Below the pieces are notes generated by a model. That model saw nothing but the letters and a program-made list of their open reading frames with translations, was not told the DNA's origin and searched no databases. A stretch of DNA of 64,000 nucleotides from Chrysoperla carnea (Eukaryota > Arthropoda > Insecta > Neuroptera > Chrysopidae). Shown here in pieces: positions 10,701-22,500 of the stretch (the stretch's first letter is position 1; each line of letters begins with the position of its first letter). Made by a program: the position numbers and the translations under genes. The stretch is taken from assembly GCF_905475395.1 (NCBI RefSeq), contig NC_058338.1, forward strand, positions 2,109,001 to 2,173,000. The letters run 5' to 3'.

Positions 10701-12472
10701 TAAAAAAAGATTAACTAACTTCAACATGTAGTTTTCGTGTCACAAAAATACATTCTCAACATTTTTCAAGAAGTATAACTTCAAAAAAATTAGAGGCAAG
10801 TTCCCTATTTAAAAAAGGGAGAATTGACTTTTAATATCCTTGATTAAAATAAACTCCTTTTGTAGATGTGAAATCTGTGATAACTTCTTTTCATCAAATA
10901 AAAAATTACAAAATCATAAAGAGCGTCATAATAAAATTCGTAAGAAATATTTTTGTAGTTCGTGCGGTAAGGGTTTCCTAAATGATAAATATTTAACAAT
11001 CCATGAAAAACGAGCACATTCAACACCAATCAATGATGAGACAGGCGATGACAAGGATCGAATTGTTAGGAATCATGAATGCGATGAATGTCATAAAATG
11101 TTTGCATCCGTTCATAGTCTTAATAATCATAAAAAAGTACATGCTGGTAAGTTTTTAAAACTATTAAAGGCAGTTTGACCGCTATGCCTATGTGTCTGTC
11201 TGTGGCATTGTAGCGCTTAAACAGTTTAACCGATTTAATTTTTTTTGGTATCGTTTGTAAGGTAATTTAACGGGAAGTGTTCTTAGCTATGTTTCAAGTG
11301 TGAGTTTGGGATTCTGTACCCGGAAAACTAAAAAATAGGCGATGATTCTGAAAATCGGTTCTGTTCCCAAAAAAACTATTGGGGTTTTTTTAAATTTCAC
11401 TTGTCATAGCTTTGCTTAAGATTGTTGTGAAAGTTAAGGGGGGGATCTCATTGTCCATTTCACACTAACCCATGTAAAATGCATAAAACGAAGTTTCTGC
11501 GGTCAACAATTTTCTTCATTACAATCTTAAATATTTCAGGTATTCGAGAACATACGTGCGAACATTGCGGTAAAAGTTTTATTCATAAATCTTATTTAGA
11601 TGATCATATTGCATCTCATAGCAGCGAAAGACCTTTTAAATGTGAGACATGCTCAGCCAGGTAAGTGTAAAAATGTCAAACAATTATATCTCTGCGAAAA
11701 ATCATCGAATTTGGAACCCCAATAGATTATTTAAACAATTGTATTGAGCTATTGTGATTCGAAATAGGATAGTTTTTCGCAGAGATGTAACTCGTTGAAA
11801 TTTTGGTTTTTAAAACTGTCCGTTAAAACTTTTGATGGCAATTTTTTTTAAAGTTTTAAATCAAAAGCATACTTACGACGTCACCTAGTTCTACACACAG
11901 CTGTCAAATCTCATCAATGCCATATTTGCGGGAAAAAATTTCTTCGAAAGCCAGCATTAATCGAACATTCGATCACACACACAGATTTGTATCCGTTTAA
12001 ATGTAAATTTTGTGATAAAAGTTTTCGAGCGAAGAAAAATGTTGTGGTATGTATTGACAATAAATGACGCAACCACAAAATACACATTTTTTGAGTTCAC
12101 AGATATTTCTCAATCTCAAAAATGTGCCTGTGGAATTTTTTTATTTACTTTCATAGCCATTGATCAGTTCGGATCAAGCGGAGTTCTTTGAATTTAAAAT
12201 AAACTGTATTTTGTGCACCGTTCTTTTTTTTTTGTCCAGAAAATAAAACAAGGAATCTACAAAACATTATGATTTTTTTCCAGAAACATGAACTGTTACA
12301 TACCGGAGAAAAACCATACTCTTGTGATACATGTGAAAATCGTTATTTCACGAGTTCTTCAAATTATCATAGTCATATGAGACGAGTCCATGGTATTGTT
12401 CGCGTAAAAAAGGAGAATCCAATTATTGAAACGAAAATCGGAAATACAGAAATTTTCGATGGCAATAAATAA
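7709..12472 (+). CDS. ZAD + integrase-type H2C2 module + 10 C2H2 zinc-finger protein
   Basis: Ten exons join in phase: 7709-8027, 8101-8177, 8240-8303, 8370-8586, 9078-9430 (or from 9060, same frame), 9769-9967, 10866-11146, 11540-11660, 11854-12046 and 12284-12472; 670 residues. An N-terminal ZAD has C7/C10 and C52/C55. Residues about 155-340 resemble arthropod KRAB-A-domain-containing-2-like proteins, ending in an H2C2 zinc-binding module of integrase type (FVPKSEMFELIHDAH, KHGKLRR, then CQVCKKRK). Ten C2H2 fingers fill about 350-645; several codons and two fingers are split by introns. Likely a nuclear transcription factor that acquired a transposon-related module; target unknown. A polyadenylation signal AATAAA follows near 12510. 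The exon 5 acceptor is the least certain splice. Confidence 0.8.
8630..9015 (+). repeat. About 150-bp tandem repeat, three copies, in an intron
   Basis: Three copies start near 8639, 8789 and 8941. Each contains a CGTCAGGTTATTGTCAGTTT-like block followed by CAATAGATGCTTTG and, between copies, AAAACTCGAAGACGT. A single related copy lies at about 15245-15370. It fills the intron between exons 4 and 5 of the ZAD/H2C2 gene. Confidence 0.75.
9448..9714 (-). mobile_element. LINE RNase H-region fragment, minus strand, in an intron
   Basis: The minus-strand translation contains ISASSHIVKSALRTLEATEF and FKCFEEHRGN. These align with the RNase H stretch ISIFSDSQNALRILEASRF ... YECFEELNN of the LINE at 50 kb. 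It is truncated at both sides and lies in the intron after exon 5 of the ZAD/H2C2 gene. Confidence 0.6.
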
Positions 12473-12577
12473 AAATAAGTTTGCTTGTAATTGAATTTTA
12501 ATTTATTAAATAAAGTTTTAATTTGATCAAACGCTTACCTTTATTGATTTTCGAAAATATTTGGTCATAAATTAATA

Positions 12578-13009
12578 CTGCCCCACAAAAAAAAAGAAAA
12601 ATTGGCGCATTTAAAAAACTTTCAAATTTTCTCGAAATTTCAAACGGGTAAATATCAGCGAAAAATGATTGGATCTAAATGAAATATCAATCCGATAGAT
12701 TGATTATAGTTTCTAGTCTTTGAATCAAACTCTCAAATATTTTTATCATCCCTTAACATTTGATGTACAGGGCTGAAACGTTAAGAAAATTTATTTATTA
12801 ATTTAATATGCATTTTAAAAGTTTACATGGGGGTGCATAAGTAAGTATGTATACAAGAAATTGAGTAGATGCAATGAAAAGCTTGTTTATTTCTCTTGAG
12901 AAAGATTTTACATTGAGCTTTAAAAGAGCTTCTAAGATCGAAATACTCGCTGTGAAAGCAAAATAAACACCTATCACACTACTGTATCTTCCTGTTTTTT
13001 GTGGGGCAG
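12578..13009. mobile_element. MITE with CTGCCCCACAAAA termini, TA duplication
   Basis: A 432-bp element bounded by CTGCCCCACAAAAAA and its complement TTTTTTGTGGGGCAG, with TA on each side. The same terminus appears near 51770-51785 in a B56-gene intron, so the family is dispersed. It is non-coding and lies about 100 bp downstream of the ZAD/H2C2 gene. Confidence 0.75.
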
Positions 13010-13740
13010 TATATAATCGGTTTGTTTCTTACTCTAGAAATTTTTCTAATTGAGCTAGAAGACTCAAACTGAATATATTTTGATGTCGACTCCTCAGTTA
13101 AGTTAAAAGAAATTTTATTTTCTATTTATAAAAAAATTTTGTTATTTACTAACATTAATCGAGAAATTAATAATTTTTTTTAACGTCATTAGTTTTTTCT
13201 AAAGTTTACTTAAATAAACTCGTCAAATTAATTTTCCTGACTATCAAAATTTCCATATCGTATTATAAACAGCAACAAAAAAGAAAAAAAAAATCACGCG
13301 ATTTGATTATAATCGCGTAATCAAATTTGTTATTTTTTTTGTGTTTAAAACAAGCCCGCATTTACGTAATTTGATTTGTTGTTGATAAAGTAGAAAATTG
13401 TATTCTGTAACCAAATTAAATAATATTTTACCTCTATATGAACAAATGAACATATCAACTAACTCAGTTAACTGTCTAAATACCCTACTAATGATTGGCT
13501 TTATAATTTTTAAGATTTGGACCTACTCGTTGGATCCATATTACTAGAGCGCTATGCATCCCATCGTATGGTATTCGCTCTCTGCATGAGTTTTAATTCA
13601 GACAGTTACCATAGTAACGACACTCTATTTGATTAATATAATTCTATGAATGGTTATGTAAGTCTATGGTTTGTATATATGTTTTACATTGAAAATTTGA
13701 TATAAATTAATAGACGAAACACTAAAAATGGTCAAAGCTC
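13010..13740. other. AT-rich intergenic DNA, nothing recognised
   Basis: No gene or clear repeat seen; includes short A and T runs and a segment of nearer-average composition around 13500-13620 without a frame. Confidence 0.5.
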
Positions 13741-13749
13741 GCGAAAATT

Positions 13750-14033
13750 GAGCAGTAAGTCGAATTTGAATGCGGTTTTCGATTTGTCCAATTTCGTTAC
13801 TCGAAGGTTTTTGGGATCGCTGAACACGAATATGGACAGAATTGGTCTTAGAGGTACCTGGTACCTAGGATGAACGGTATCCCCGTCGCGTCCTGAAGTT
13901 AGAGAATTTGTCGAAAACTCCTGAAGGTGAAAGGGGTACCGATCATCCTGGGCAGTAGGCACCACTGAGACCAATTCTGTCACGATATTCGTGCTCAATC
14001 GAAAACCGCATTCAAATCCGATTTACTGTTTTT
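13750..14033. repeat. Imperfect inverted repeat (foldback)
   Basis: Arms 13750-13865 and 13945-14033 are inverted copies sharing TTTGAATGCGGTTTTCGAT, CACGAATAT and GACAGAATTGGTCT. The left arm carries about 35 extra bases. It lies next to a LINE fragment and may be part of the same insertion. Confidence 0.65.
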
Positions 14034-14059
14034 TTAATTTTTCGAACTTCATTGCATTG

Positions 14060-14590
14060 TTTTAGAAGGTCTTAACAGATTAGGAGATAATCTGAAAAAC
14101 CAACAATTAAAGGCATGGAGCAGCTACGATGGAGGGCGAATCGCCAAAGCCTGTTGGGTGAAGGAAACTTGCTCGGTAACAGAGCCGAGGAGATCTTGAA
14201 ACTAAACAGAGCTGATATTAGAGTAATCGTAGAGTTCAGAGTAATCACAGGGCATGATAACCTGAACAAGTTCCAACATCATATTGGAAAAAGACAATCT
14301 CCCGCGTGTGACAGATGCGGAGAAAATTCAGAAGAAACATCGATCCACTTTCTCTGTTACTGCTCGGCTCTCATACAGCAGCGAAGGAAATGGTTTGGTC
14401 CGGCCATAGTCGAACCAGAAGAAATTAGGAAACTCAGCGCTAGGCAAATCCTGGGTTTCAGTACATCAGTTGGTTATAATAGCCATTGAAAAGCGTAGCG
14501 GGGATAGAGTACAAGGGTCTATTTGGCTAGGTGCTCTGAACCATTGATTCGAGGCGCGATGCTCGAGCATGACCCGCTAACCTCCATACC
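14060..14590 (+). mobile_element. LINE C-terminal fragment with CCHC-like knuckle
   Basis: A 124-codon frame (14115-14489) reads like the C-terminus of RNase H-bearing LINEs: FRVITGHDNLNKFQHHI, then CDRCGENSEETSIHFLCYC, a Cys-Cys-His-Cys spacing typical of the post-RNase H region, then RRKWFG. It differs from the family at 50 kb, so a second LINE family is present. Truncated at the 5' end. Confidence 0.75.
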
Positions 14591-14599
14591 CATTGCATT

Positions 14600-16560
14600 G
14601 TTTCGTCGATTATAATTAAGGTTAAATTAATAAGTTAATTAAGTTTTTAATATTCCCGTTAGACAGCGAAAAATATGTTTTTGTAGAAAGCGCATATTTA
14701 TTCTAGAACCCGTGTGATTTCAATTAATTCCAGTATACAGAGGTTGTGTGGTATATTTATTTAATTTGTAATTTTTTTTTTAAATAATAAAAAAAAAATT
14801 GTTAAATATTTTTCAATAAAGTTGAATATAAATAAAAAATATGATATTATTTTTGTGAATTATTAATATATTATGTATGAAATGTAAAATGAAGTAAGTA
14901 TATGTAAAAAATAATAAATATATGATGTTAATGAACAATTAACATAATAAATATTTAAACGATAACTTAATAATAATAATAATAATAATAATTTTAATTT
15001 ACATTACAACTGTAGGTCAGGTCAAAGAAAAAAAAAAATTTTTTTTATCTATATTTTTGTATTCCGATTAAAAATTTAATATTTATTATATGCGATACCC
15101 ACTATAATTTTAATACAGGATGCTCTTTTTAGAAAGCTCTCGTTCAAGTCCTAATCTTAAACGAGCTCTAAAAGGCAAAGGGGACCGTTAAAAACCATTG
15201 ACCTCAATGTCACTTGGTAAAAAAAAATAATGGTGCGATTAACGTTGGCCGAGTAGCTATGTAATCATTCCTTATTAGTGGGTAACAACTAGACTGTGTA
15301 CTGTGTTCGTCAGGTCATTATCAGTTTCGAACACTAGATGATTTGTATGTTATAGATATAGGTACACACCCATTACTAAAAAGTCGTGAAGGTGCGCTAA
15401 AAAAACGTAACGAGATCATTCGATCACTAGATTTTTACTCCTCATATTGAAACTGGTGGTGAAATTCCATTAAATTGCCAGTCAAATCGGTGGGTGAAAA
15501 ATGTTTTGAATGGAGAAACGAAAAATTATTAAACCTTCTGTAATCAAATAAAAAAATTGTCTAAAACTAGCAATGTTTTGTTTTGAATTTTAGAGTTTAC
15601 TTTTTAAATTTTGTTATTCTGTATTAACCGTAAACTAATCTTTATAGAAAGTTTTTATTTTTACTCCGAAACTTAAAAGAAAAAAATTTTGTATTGAATT
15701 ATCTATGGTTCGACCGTCACGTGAGTAGTCAACTAGGCAATTTGTGTGACGTAAATGTAATGAAATACTCTAAAGTATCGTAAATTAGGCAATTTGTATG
15801 ACGTAAATGTAATAAAATGCTCTAAAAATATCGTAAAAAGTTTTTTATGTTTCTTTTTGGAAAGTTTCGTATTAAGATAATGTTGAAAACTTTTTTAAAG
15901 CTCAATCGCCGTGAGCGTGTTTACTATGATAAAAATAACAATTTAATTCAAAATTTTGCCCCGCAAGATGCCCCAAAACTGTGTTTATTGAGCATTCACC
16001 GTACTTGCCCAAACCGCCGAACGACTTTAATAAGCTTAACTGAGTACTTGGTCTGATCTCTAAAGGTCATACTCACTTGGCTTGTTTTCATGAAGTGTTG
16101 TTTTGATGTGATTATTTAAACCACCCTGTATGCGTAAGAATAATATGAATTATTTTATAAATATAAGTAGAAAAACGTCATTAATTTAATTTGAATAAAA
16201 TAATCGAAATTTTATAAAATTAAATTAGTTACTAGACCAATATAACAATAAACAACTTCTTTGATTGCAATATCAACTATAAAATTAAAATATAATTTAA
16301 AAAGTAGTGCAAAAAAATAAAAAACCACCCTAAATATTTAATAAACGGCCCATTGATGTTGTGAATTTAAAAGTGTTGCAACTTGTTCGAATCAGTTTTA
16401 TACTTATTTAATTAAAAATTAAATATTAAATTTTATTTGAGAATAAAAACTTTACCAAAATTAGTTCGTATAATTGTGCTTTTGTTTACAAGTTTACGAA
16501 TTTAAAAAATTTGTTTATAACAATTATAATAATAACTGTGCGAATTAAAGTCTGTAAAGT
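14600..16560. other. Repeat-bearing intergenic DNA upstream of BCAT
   Basis: AT-rich. It contains an (AAT)n run at about 14968-14992, the single copy of the ZAD-intron repeat at about 15245-15370, and a tandem pair of about 54-bp units at 15732-15840 (TAGGCAATTTGTRTGACGTA in each). CCACCCTGTA at 16122 looks like a stray end of a CAGGGTGG element. No gene supported. Confidence 0.5.
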
Positions 16561-16597
16561 GTTTTTCATTTTTATTTGGCGAATTATTTGAGAAAAT

Positions 16598-19500
16598 ATG
16601 GTTATTAAAAGCAAGGTAAATAAATATATTCCGTTTCCGTTTAGATCTAAACAAGAAACATTTAAAAATTAATTTAATAATAGTTAATCGAGCTTTTCAA
16701 TTTTTCATTATAAATTACAAAAAGTAAATATAAGCGATAGAAAATGATTTAATAGAATATTGTTTTAAATATTACCGCCTTTTAATTACAATCATAGATA
16801 TAACTATTGACATGTATAACCATAAAGTCAATGGATGGACAGATTAAGGAAAATGAAAGGTGTGAAATATCATTCGTAAATCATGTTGTACAAATCAGTT
16901 GTAAAAATGTAGAGAGTTTAAAATTGAATAGTTTATTAAACTTAAATAATTAATAAATAGGCAACTTGTATTACGTGAGTGTTTGTCAAATAATCGAAAA
17001 ACCCTTATAGATGTATAACATATACGTAATACAAATTGCCTATTTATTAATTTTCAACTTAAATATGGATCGTTTCATTTAACTAACAATTTATTGTTTA
17101 TTAATAAATAGATGGTTTATGAATGATATTTGACATTTAAGAAACGCATTCCACCTGGTTTTAGCACAAAGTAAGCGGATTATTTAGCATCAGAATAGAT
17201 CGGTTTTGTAAATATTCCATTTGACACTTGAAATGATTTTTTATCACATAGACTTGATCACTAATATAAGAATCATTTAAAATGTCTGAACACAAATACC
17301 AATTTGAATGTCTCGGTAATTTACTTCATTTCGTGGCCACTAGATGTCAGGACGAATCATATTTTACAGTCAATGTTTCAGTTTTTCTTGAAAACACGGG
17401 CCAAACAACGTTTTCTAAAAATGAAACCTAGCTAGATCGATTTTTCGCCCAAAAAAAAAAACTCTGAATACTAATTTTCATGATAACCGAAATTACATCT
17501 TGTCTCTTTAGAATATCACCAATAGGCTTGTTGACGAAATTTTTTTTATCACATCAGGTGAAAAATTCTCACTGCACGTGGGCTGAAAAGTAAAGTTGGC
17601 TTTTGAAAATCTTTAGAAGTACGCAAAATATGAACGTTTAAAATTCGTAATTAAACAAAGAGTAAGATATAGGTTAGTGACGTCATTGTTCGATATCACC
17701 ATAGAGATTACATAAAAAATACATATAATACTTTGTTTTGCTAAAAATTCGAGATCGGAATTTTCACATAAAAACTATGACACGAAATAAAACTGTTAGA
17801 AATTAAGGTGATTTCAAAGTGCTGGATTTTCCATCAGGGTCGAAGGCCTAAGAAAACTTTCTTTATTCTTTATCAATTTAGAATAATATGATAGAAATTG
17901 CAAAAAAGGAGTAAAGGATCTCTTAACGAAATTTAATGATTTGATTTAAAAAATATTACATCAGAAAAATTTTCAGAAATTAGATTAAAGCAAAAAAAAA
18001 AAAAAAAAATTTAAAACCTTATCAAAATGTAGCAACAGCAAAATTAAAATAAAATGTTTAATAATTGTTTGGGTCAAATATATTAATTACATAAAACATG
18101 TCTAATTTATAGTTTATACTTTAATTTGTGTACTTAAGGTTATCTAACTATAAACTAAATTAATTTTGTAAGGTGATTTAGCTAAAAAATTAATTTCATC
18201 ACAACATCACAACAAGATGAAGATACTAGATAATAAAATTTCTTTTAGTTACTAAGCTTTACCAGCTTTGACAGTGTTTGTCTATTAAATTATCAATGAT
18301 AATGAGTGGGATCTCTAAGGTATTTCTATTAAATCTCATATTCGGGTCAATGTCTAGGTCAATTTTTTTTTTTGTATAAATCATTTAATTTTATCCTAAA
18401 TATGAATTAGCTACTTATTCTCAAGGTCGAACTAACCATTAGACAGAGTAGGCAACTGGAAATGTTTCTTAGTGAGGCAATTTAATTGGAAAATTTGGAT
18501 CCCCATAATGATAATAGATATTATTCTTTTTTTTTTACACATGCTGTCAGTTGATGAAATACTTGATACCTACATAACAGAATCATCTTGTATCGATTAG
18601 TAGAACTAATAATATGGATGCGTTACATTACGTAACGCAATCACTTCGTCAATTACTTTTATTTATCTCGAGTTGATCTTTCAATAAAAAAATTTTTTTG
18701 TCGTTCATGTTTAAAATTTGACGTTGAACATAAAGGTGTATTTTCATGATGACGTTGGACGCTGAGTTTGAGCGTTAAATTAGCCCACGTGACCTGTTAA
18801 GGCCGTGCTGCCATCTGGACGGAAAAAAACTCCAGCAGCGTCAAAATTGTTTAGCTTTTTACGATTTGACGCTCCTAAAGATTTTTTTGTTTCATCATAG
18901 AGCGTTATAAAGATACATTTAGAAACACCTGTATAATATAGACTCAACTTCTTCGTCATGCGATCAATATATTGATCAATATCGATATTGACTCAATAAT
19001 ATTGAGGGTGTGATGCAAGTGTTAGTTTACGACAATAATAAAAGGGTGGAGCACATAACTTAGATTTGAATTGTAAATATGGTACCCATGTATTGTGTTT
19101 AATTAATTATTAAAAAAAAAAATTAATAATTAATATTATTTGAATAATAACTAATATTAATAAAATACATAAATATGCAAATAAATTATCAATATATATA
19201 TTAATTTAAGTATTCTATTATGTATATAGGTATCTACGTCAATGTAATTTATACGATAAAACGTATCTTTGAATGCCACTTCACTAACTTTCTGATTATC
19301 TTATTAAATTATTGTAATATCTCTCATTGATCAATAAAATTGAATTCTTTTATCAAAAATAATGATTAATTTTTATATTTAATAATTAAATGAAAAATTA
19401 ATCATAATATTAATTAACTTTCACCTGAAAAAATAGAACTATGAGCAGCGTCAAATTTAAAAGATGTAATTTCATGATGACGCTTGACGCTGGCTTTGAG

Positions 19501-22500
19501 CGTCAAATTGTAAAAAGGCGCGAACTAAGCACGGCCTAAACTGGCCACAAGACCTAATTTGACGCTCAAAATCAGCGTCAAGCGTCATCATGAAAATACA
19601 CCTTTAGCATAAAAATTGTGATTTTGATTTTCGGGATGAAAATAATAAGTTTGTATGATCAGAAAATGAATAAAAGTATATAATAAATATTTTAAAATTG
19701 ATAATATGGGAAATAAACAGTTTTATAGAAGAATCAGAAACATATATTAATGAATGTATTGTTTATTATTTACTTAACCTTTTTATGAAGCCATGTTTTG
19801 ATGTTGATGTTATTGTGTTCTGTATTTTGTTGATTCTGTTCAACAACTAGATCTTGTTAATCTATTTAGAATTCACCAGAATATTTAACAATTTTTTTTT
19901 TTTATATACAGAATGTTTCAGGATAAATTAAAGATTACTGTACAAATTTAAAATAGTAAATCAAAAACAATTAATAGCCATCTTTTCTGATATACACAAT
20001 GAATTATGACTATTTTACACTTAAAAAATTGAAAACCGTGCATATATTTTTACTACATAAAAGAATCCCTTCGAGTGATATAGAAGGGGGATAAGAGAGA
20101 TCAAGATGGGTGGAGGCTGTAAAGCGATGATTTATATTTTTAAGCCCAGTGAAGCGGGCGGGTATCAAGCTAGTATAGTATAATAATAAAACCCATATTT
20201 GTATACAAATAAACACAATGTTGAATAAATTACAAATACAAATATTTCCCTGAATGCAAATCAAATTTGAATTCAATTGACTAATTCTGATGCACAATCC
20301 ACACTTGATATTCATAAAAAAATACACGACCCCAATTGAGCTTTTTTAGAAGTATTACTCATCTGAGAAAAGTATACTTCCTTTTCGCGAAATTTTCCAA
20401 GTACACGTTTGCAATAAACGATCAACAAAAACCGGTCTACTGATAATTGAGAGTTCACACTCGTCAATTGACGATAATAATTCATACTAATTAAAACAGG
20501 AAGTGGACCCGTTTTTTCTTCTAATATTAAATTTTTATATTATTTTAAATTTTCATAGACCGTACTTCGTTGGGTTTTGGAGCATCAACATAAATTAAAA
20601 CAGGCGAATCGATGCTGTCATATACGAGCTGCCGTACAAGAACCATTACCTGTTGTTGAAAATGAAGTGGAACATGTTCAAGTACCAATCAAACATAATA
20701 AAAATTTAAGACATAAATCATTTAAACGAAGTCAAATATCATCACTGCAACCACAAGATATTGGGCAAAAAACATTCGTATCAGATATCACATATCGATT
20801 CGATGAAGCCAGATTAAATCCACAAAGATCCTTTAAGGTATGTATACCATTTTCATTTTTGTTAGATGAGGCAAAAACTTTATGTTAAGCTAATTCTTAT
20901 GGGTATCGGCAGCTTAAAGCCTATTTATCCTGTCGTGAGACAGACGTATCTGTCATCTATCTAACCTTCGAGTTATTTATGGGGTACCTTCAGGGTATTA
21001 AAAAAATTACAACTAATTTCAACATGTATTTTTCATGTCACCCTATGCGCGCGAATTATATAAATTCATGATCATTATTTTTTCATAAGGCATCAAAAGA
21101 AGAATAACTTCTTTAAAATGAAAATTTAGCTGAATTTCCATTAAAAATTCTAATTGATTTTTCTAATTTTCAAAAACTGTTTTTATTAATTGCTTGTATT
21201 TTTTAATTTTTCTAGTATAGCGAATTAGAAGTAACTTTGGCTGGTCCAGATTTATTAAAACCAAAACCAGACGTTGGAACTATTCAATTTGGTAAATATT
21301 TCACGGATCATATGCTCAAAATTTATTATCACAAAGCATTGGGAGGCTGGCAAAAACCTATTATTGTACCTTTTGAAAATATTGCATTACATCCTGCAGC
21401 AAAAGTACTTCATTATGCAGTCGAGGTAAATATATTCTCTACAGTGTTTGGTAGCCAAATAATTTGGGACAAACTAAGCTAAAACGATGTTTTTTTTTTT
21501 TTATTTAATCAGCTATTTGAAGGTATGAAAGCATATCGGGGTGTTGATGGTAGAATCCGAATGTTCAGACCATTATTGAACATGGAACGAATGAATGCAT
21601 CAGCAGTTCGATCTGGTTTGCCCACATTTGATTCGATAGAATTAGCTAGATGTATAGAACGATTGGTTTCAATCGACCAAGAATGGATTCCATACAGTGA
21701 GGCATCCAGTTTATATATACGACCGACATTAATCGGAATCGATGTAAGTATATTCAAGAAAGCATTTCTATTTATAACTGGGAGTTTTAACTCCGCTAAC
21801 TGGCGATAATAATTCGTACTAATTAAACGTGGATGCAGACCCGTTTTGATTAGTTCCAATTTAGACTACAAGATGGCAATTTTTGTACTTACACCATTGA
21901 ACAATACTTTCTAAATTTAGAGGAATAATCCAAATTTCGCTTGCAAGCCTAAGTCATCCATTTTCACTCCGTATATAACGCAAATTGTTCGTTGAATTCA
22001 GGGTTCGCTGGGTGTTGCATCGTCTGACTCAGCCTTGCTGTATACAATTTTATCACCGGTAGGATCATATTTTACGGGTGATCGAAAATCTGTATCGTTA
22101 TTAGCAAATCCAAGTTATACACGGGCATGGCATGGTGGTTGCGGAGATCGAAAATTAGGCTCAAATTATGGACCAACGATACGTGCACAATCGGAAGCGA
22201 ATAGTAAAGGTCGACAACAGCCGTTATGGTTATATGGCGAAGACAATTTAATTACTGAAGTTGGTACCATGAACTTTTTCATGTTATTTATTAACGAAAA
22301 TGGAGGTAAGTTTTCTGAGCTTTATTGGAAATTTCAAATAAAGGTATAATAGCAGTTTCGAGACGGGAAACAGTTTAGTCAATTCAATATTGTGACCCTC
22401 GATACTGCTATACTATCTTAAACAAAAATAAAAAAATGGAAAATACCCTGATCGTAGATTTAGTGAAATGTTATGAACAATATGAATTTATTTATCAGTT

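Noticed and set aside
20010-20327. 105-codon minus-strand frame
   Set aside because: Overlaps a SINE/LINE-tail-like repeat and has no domain.
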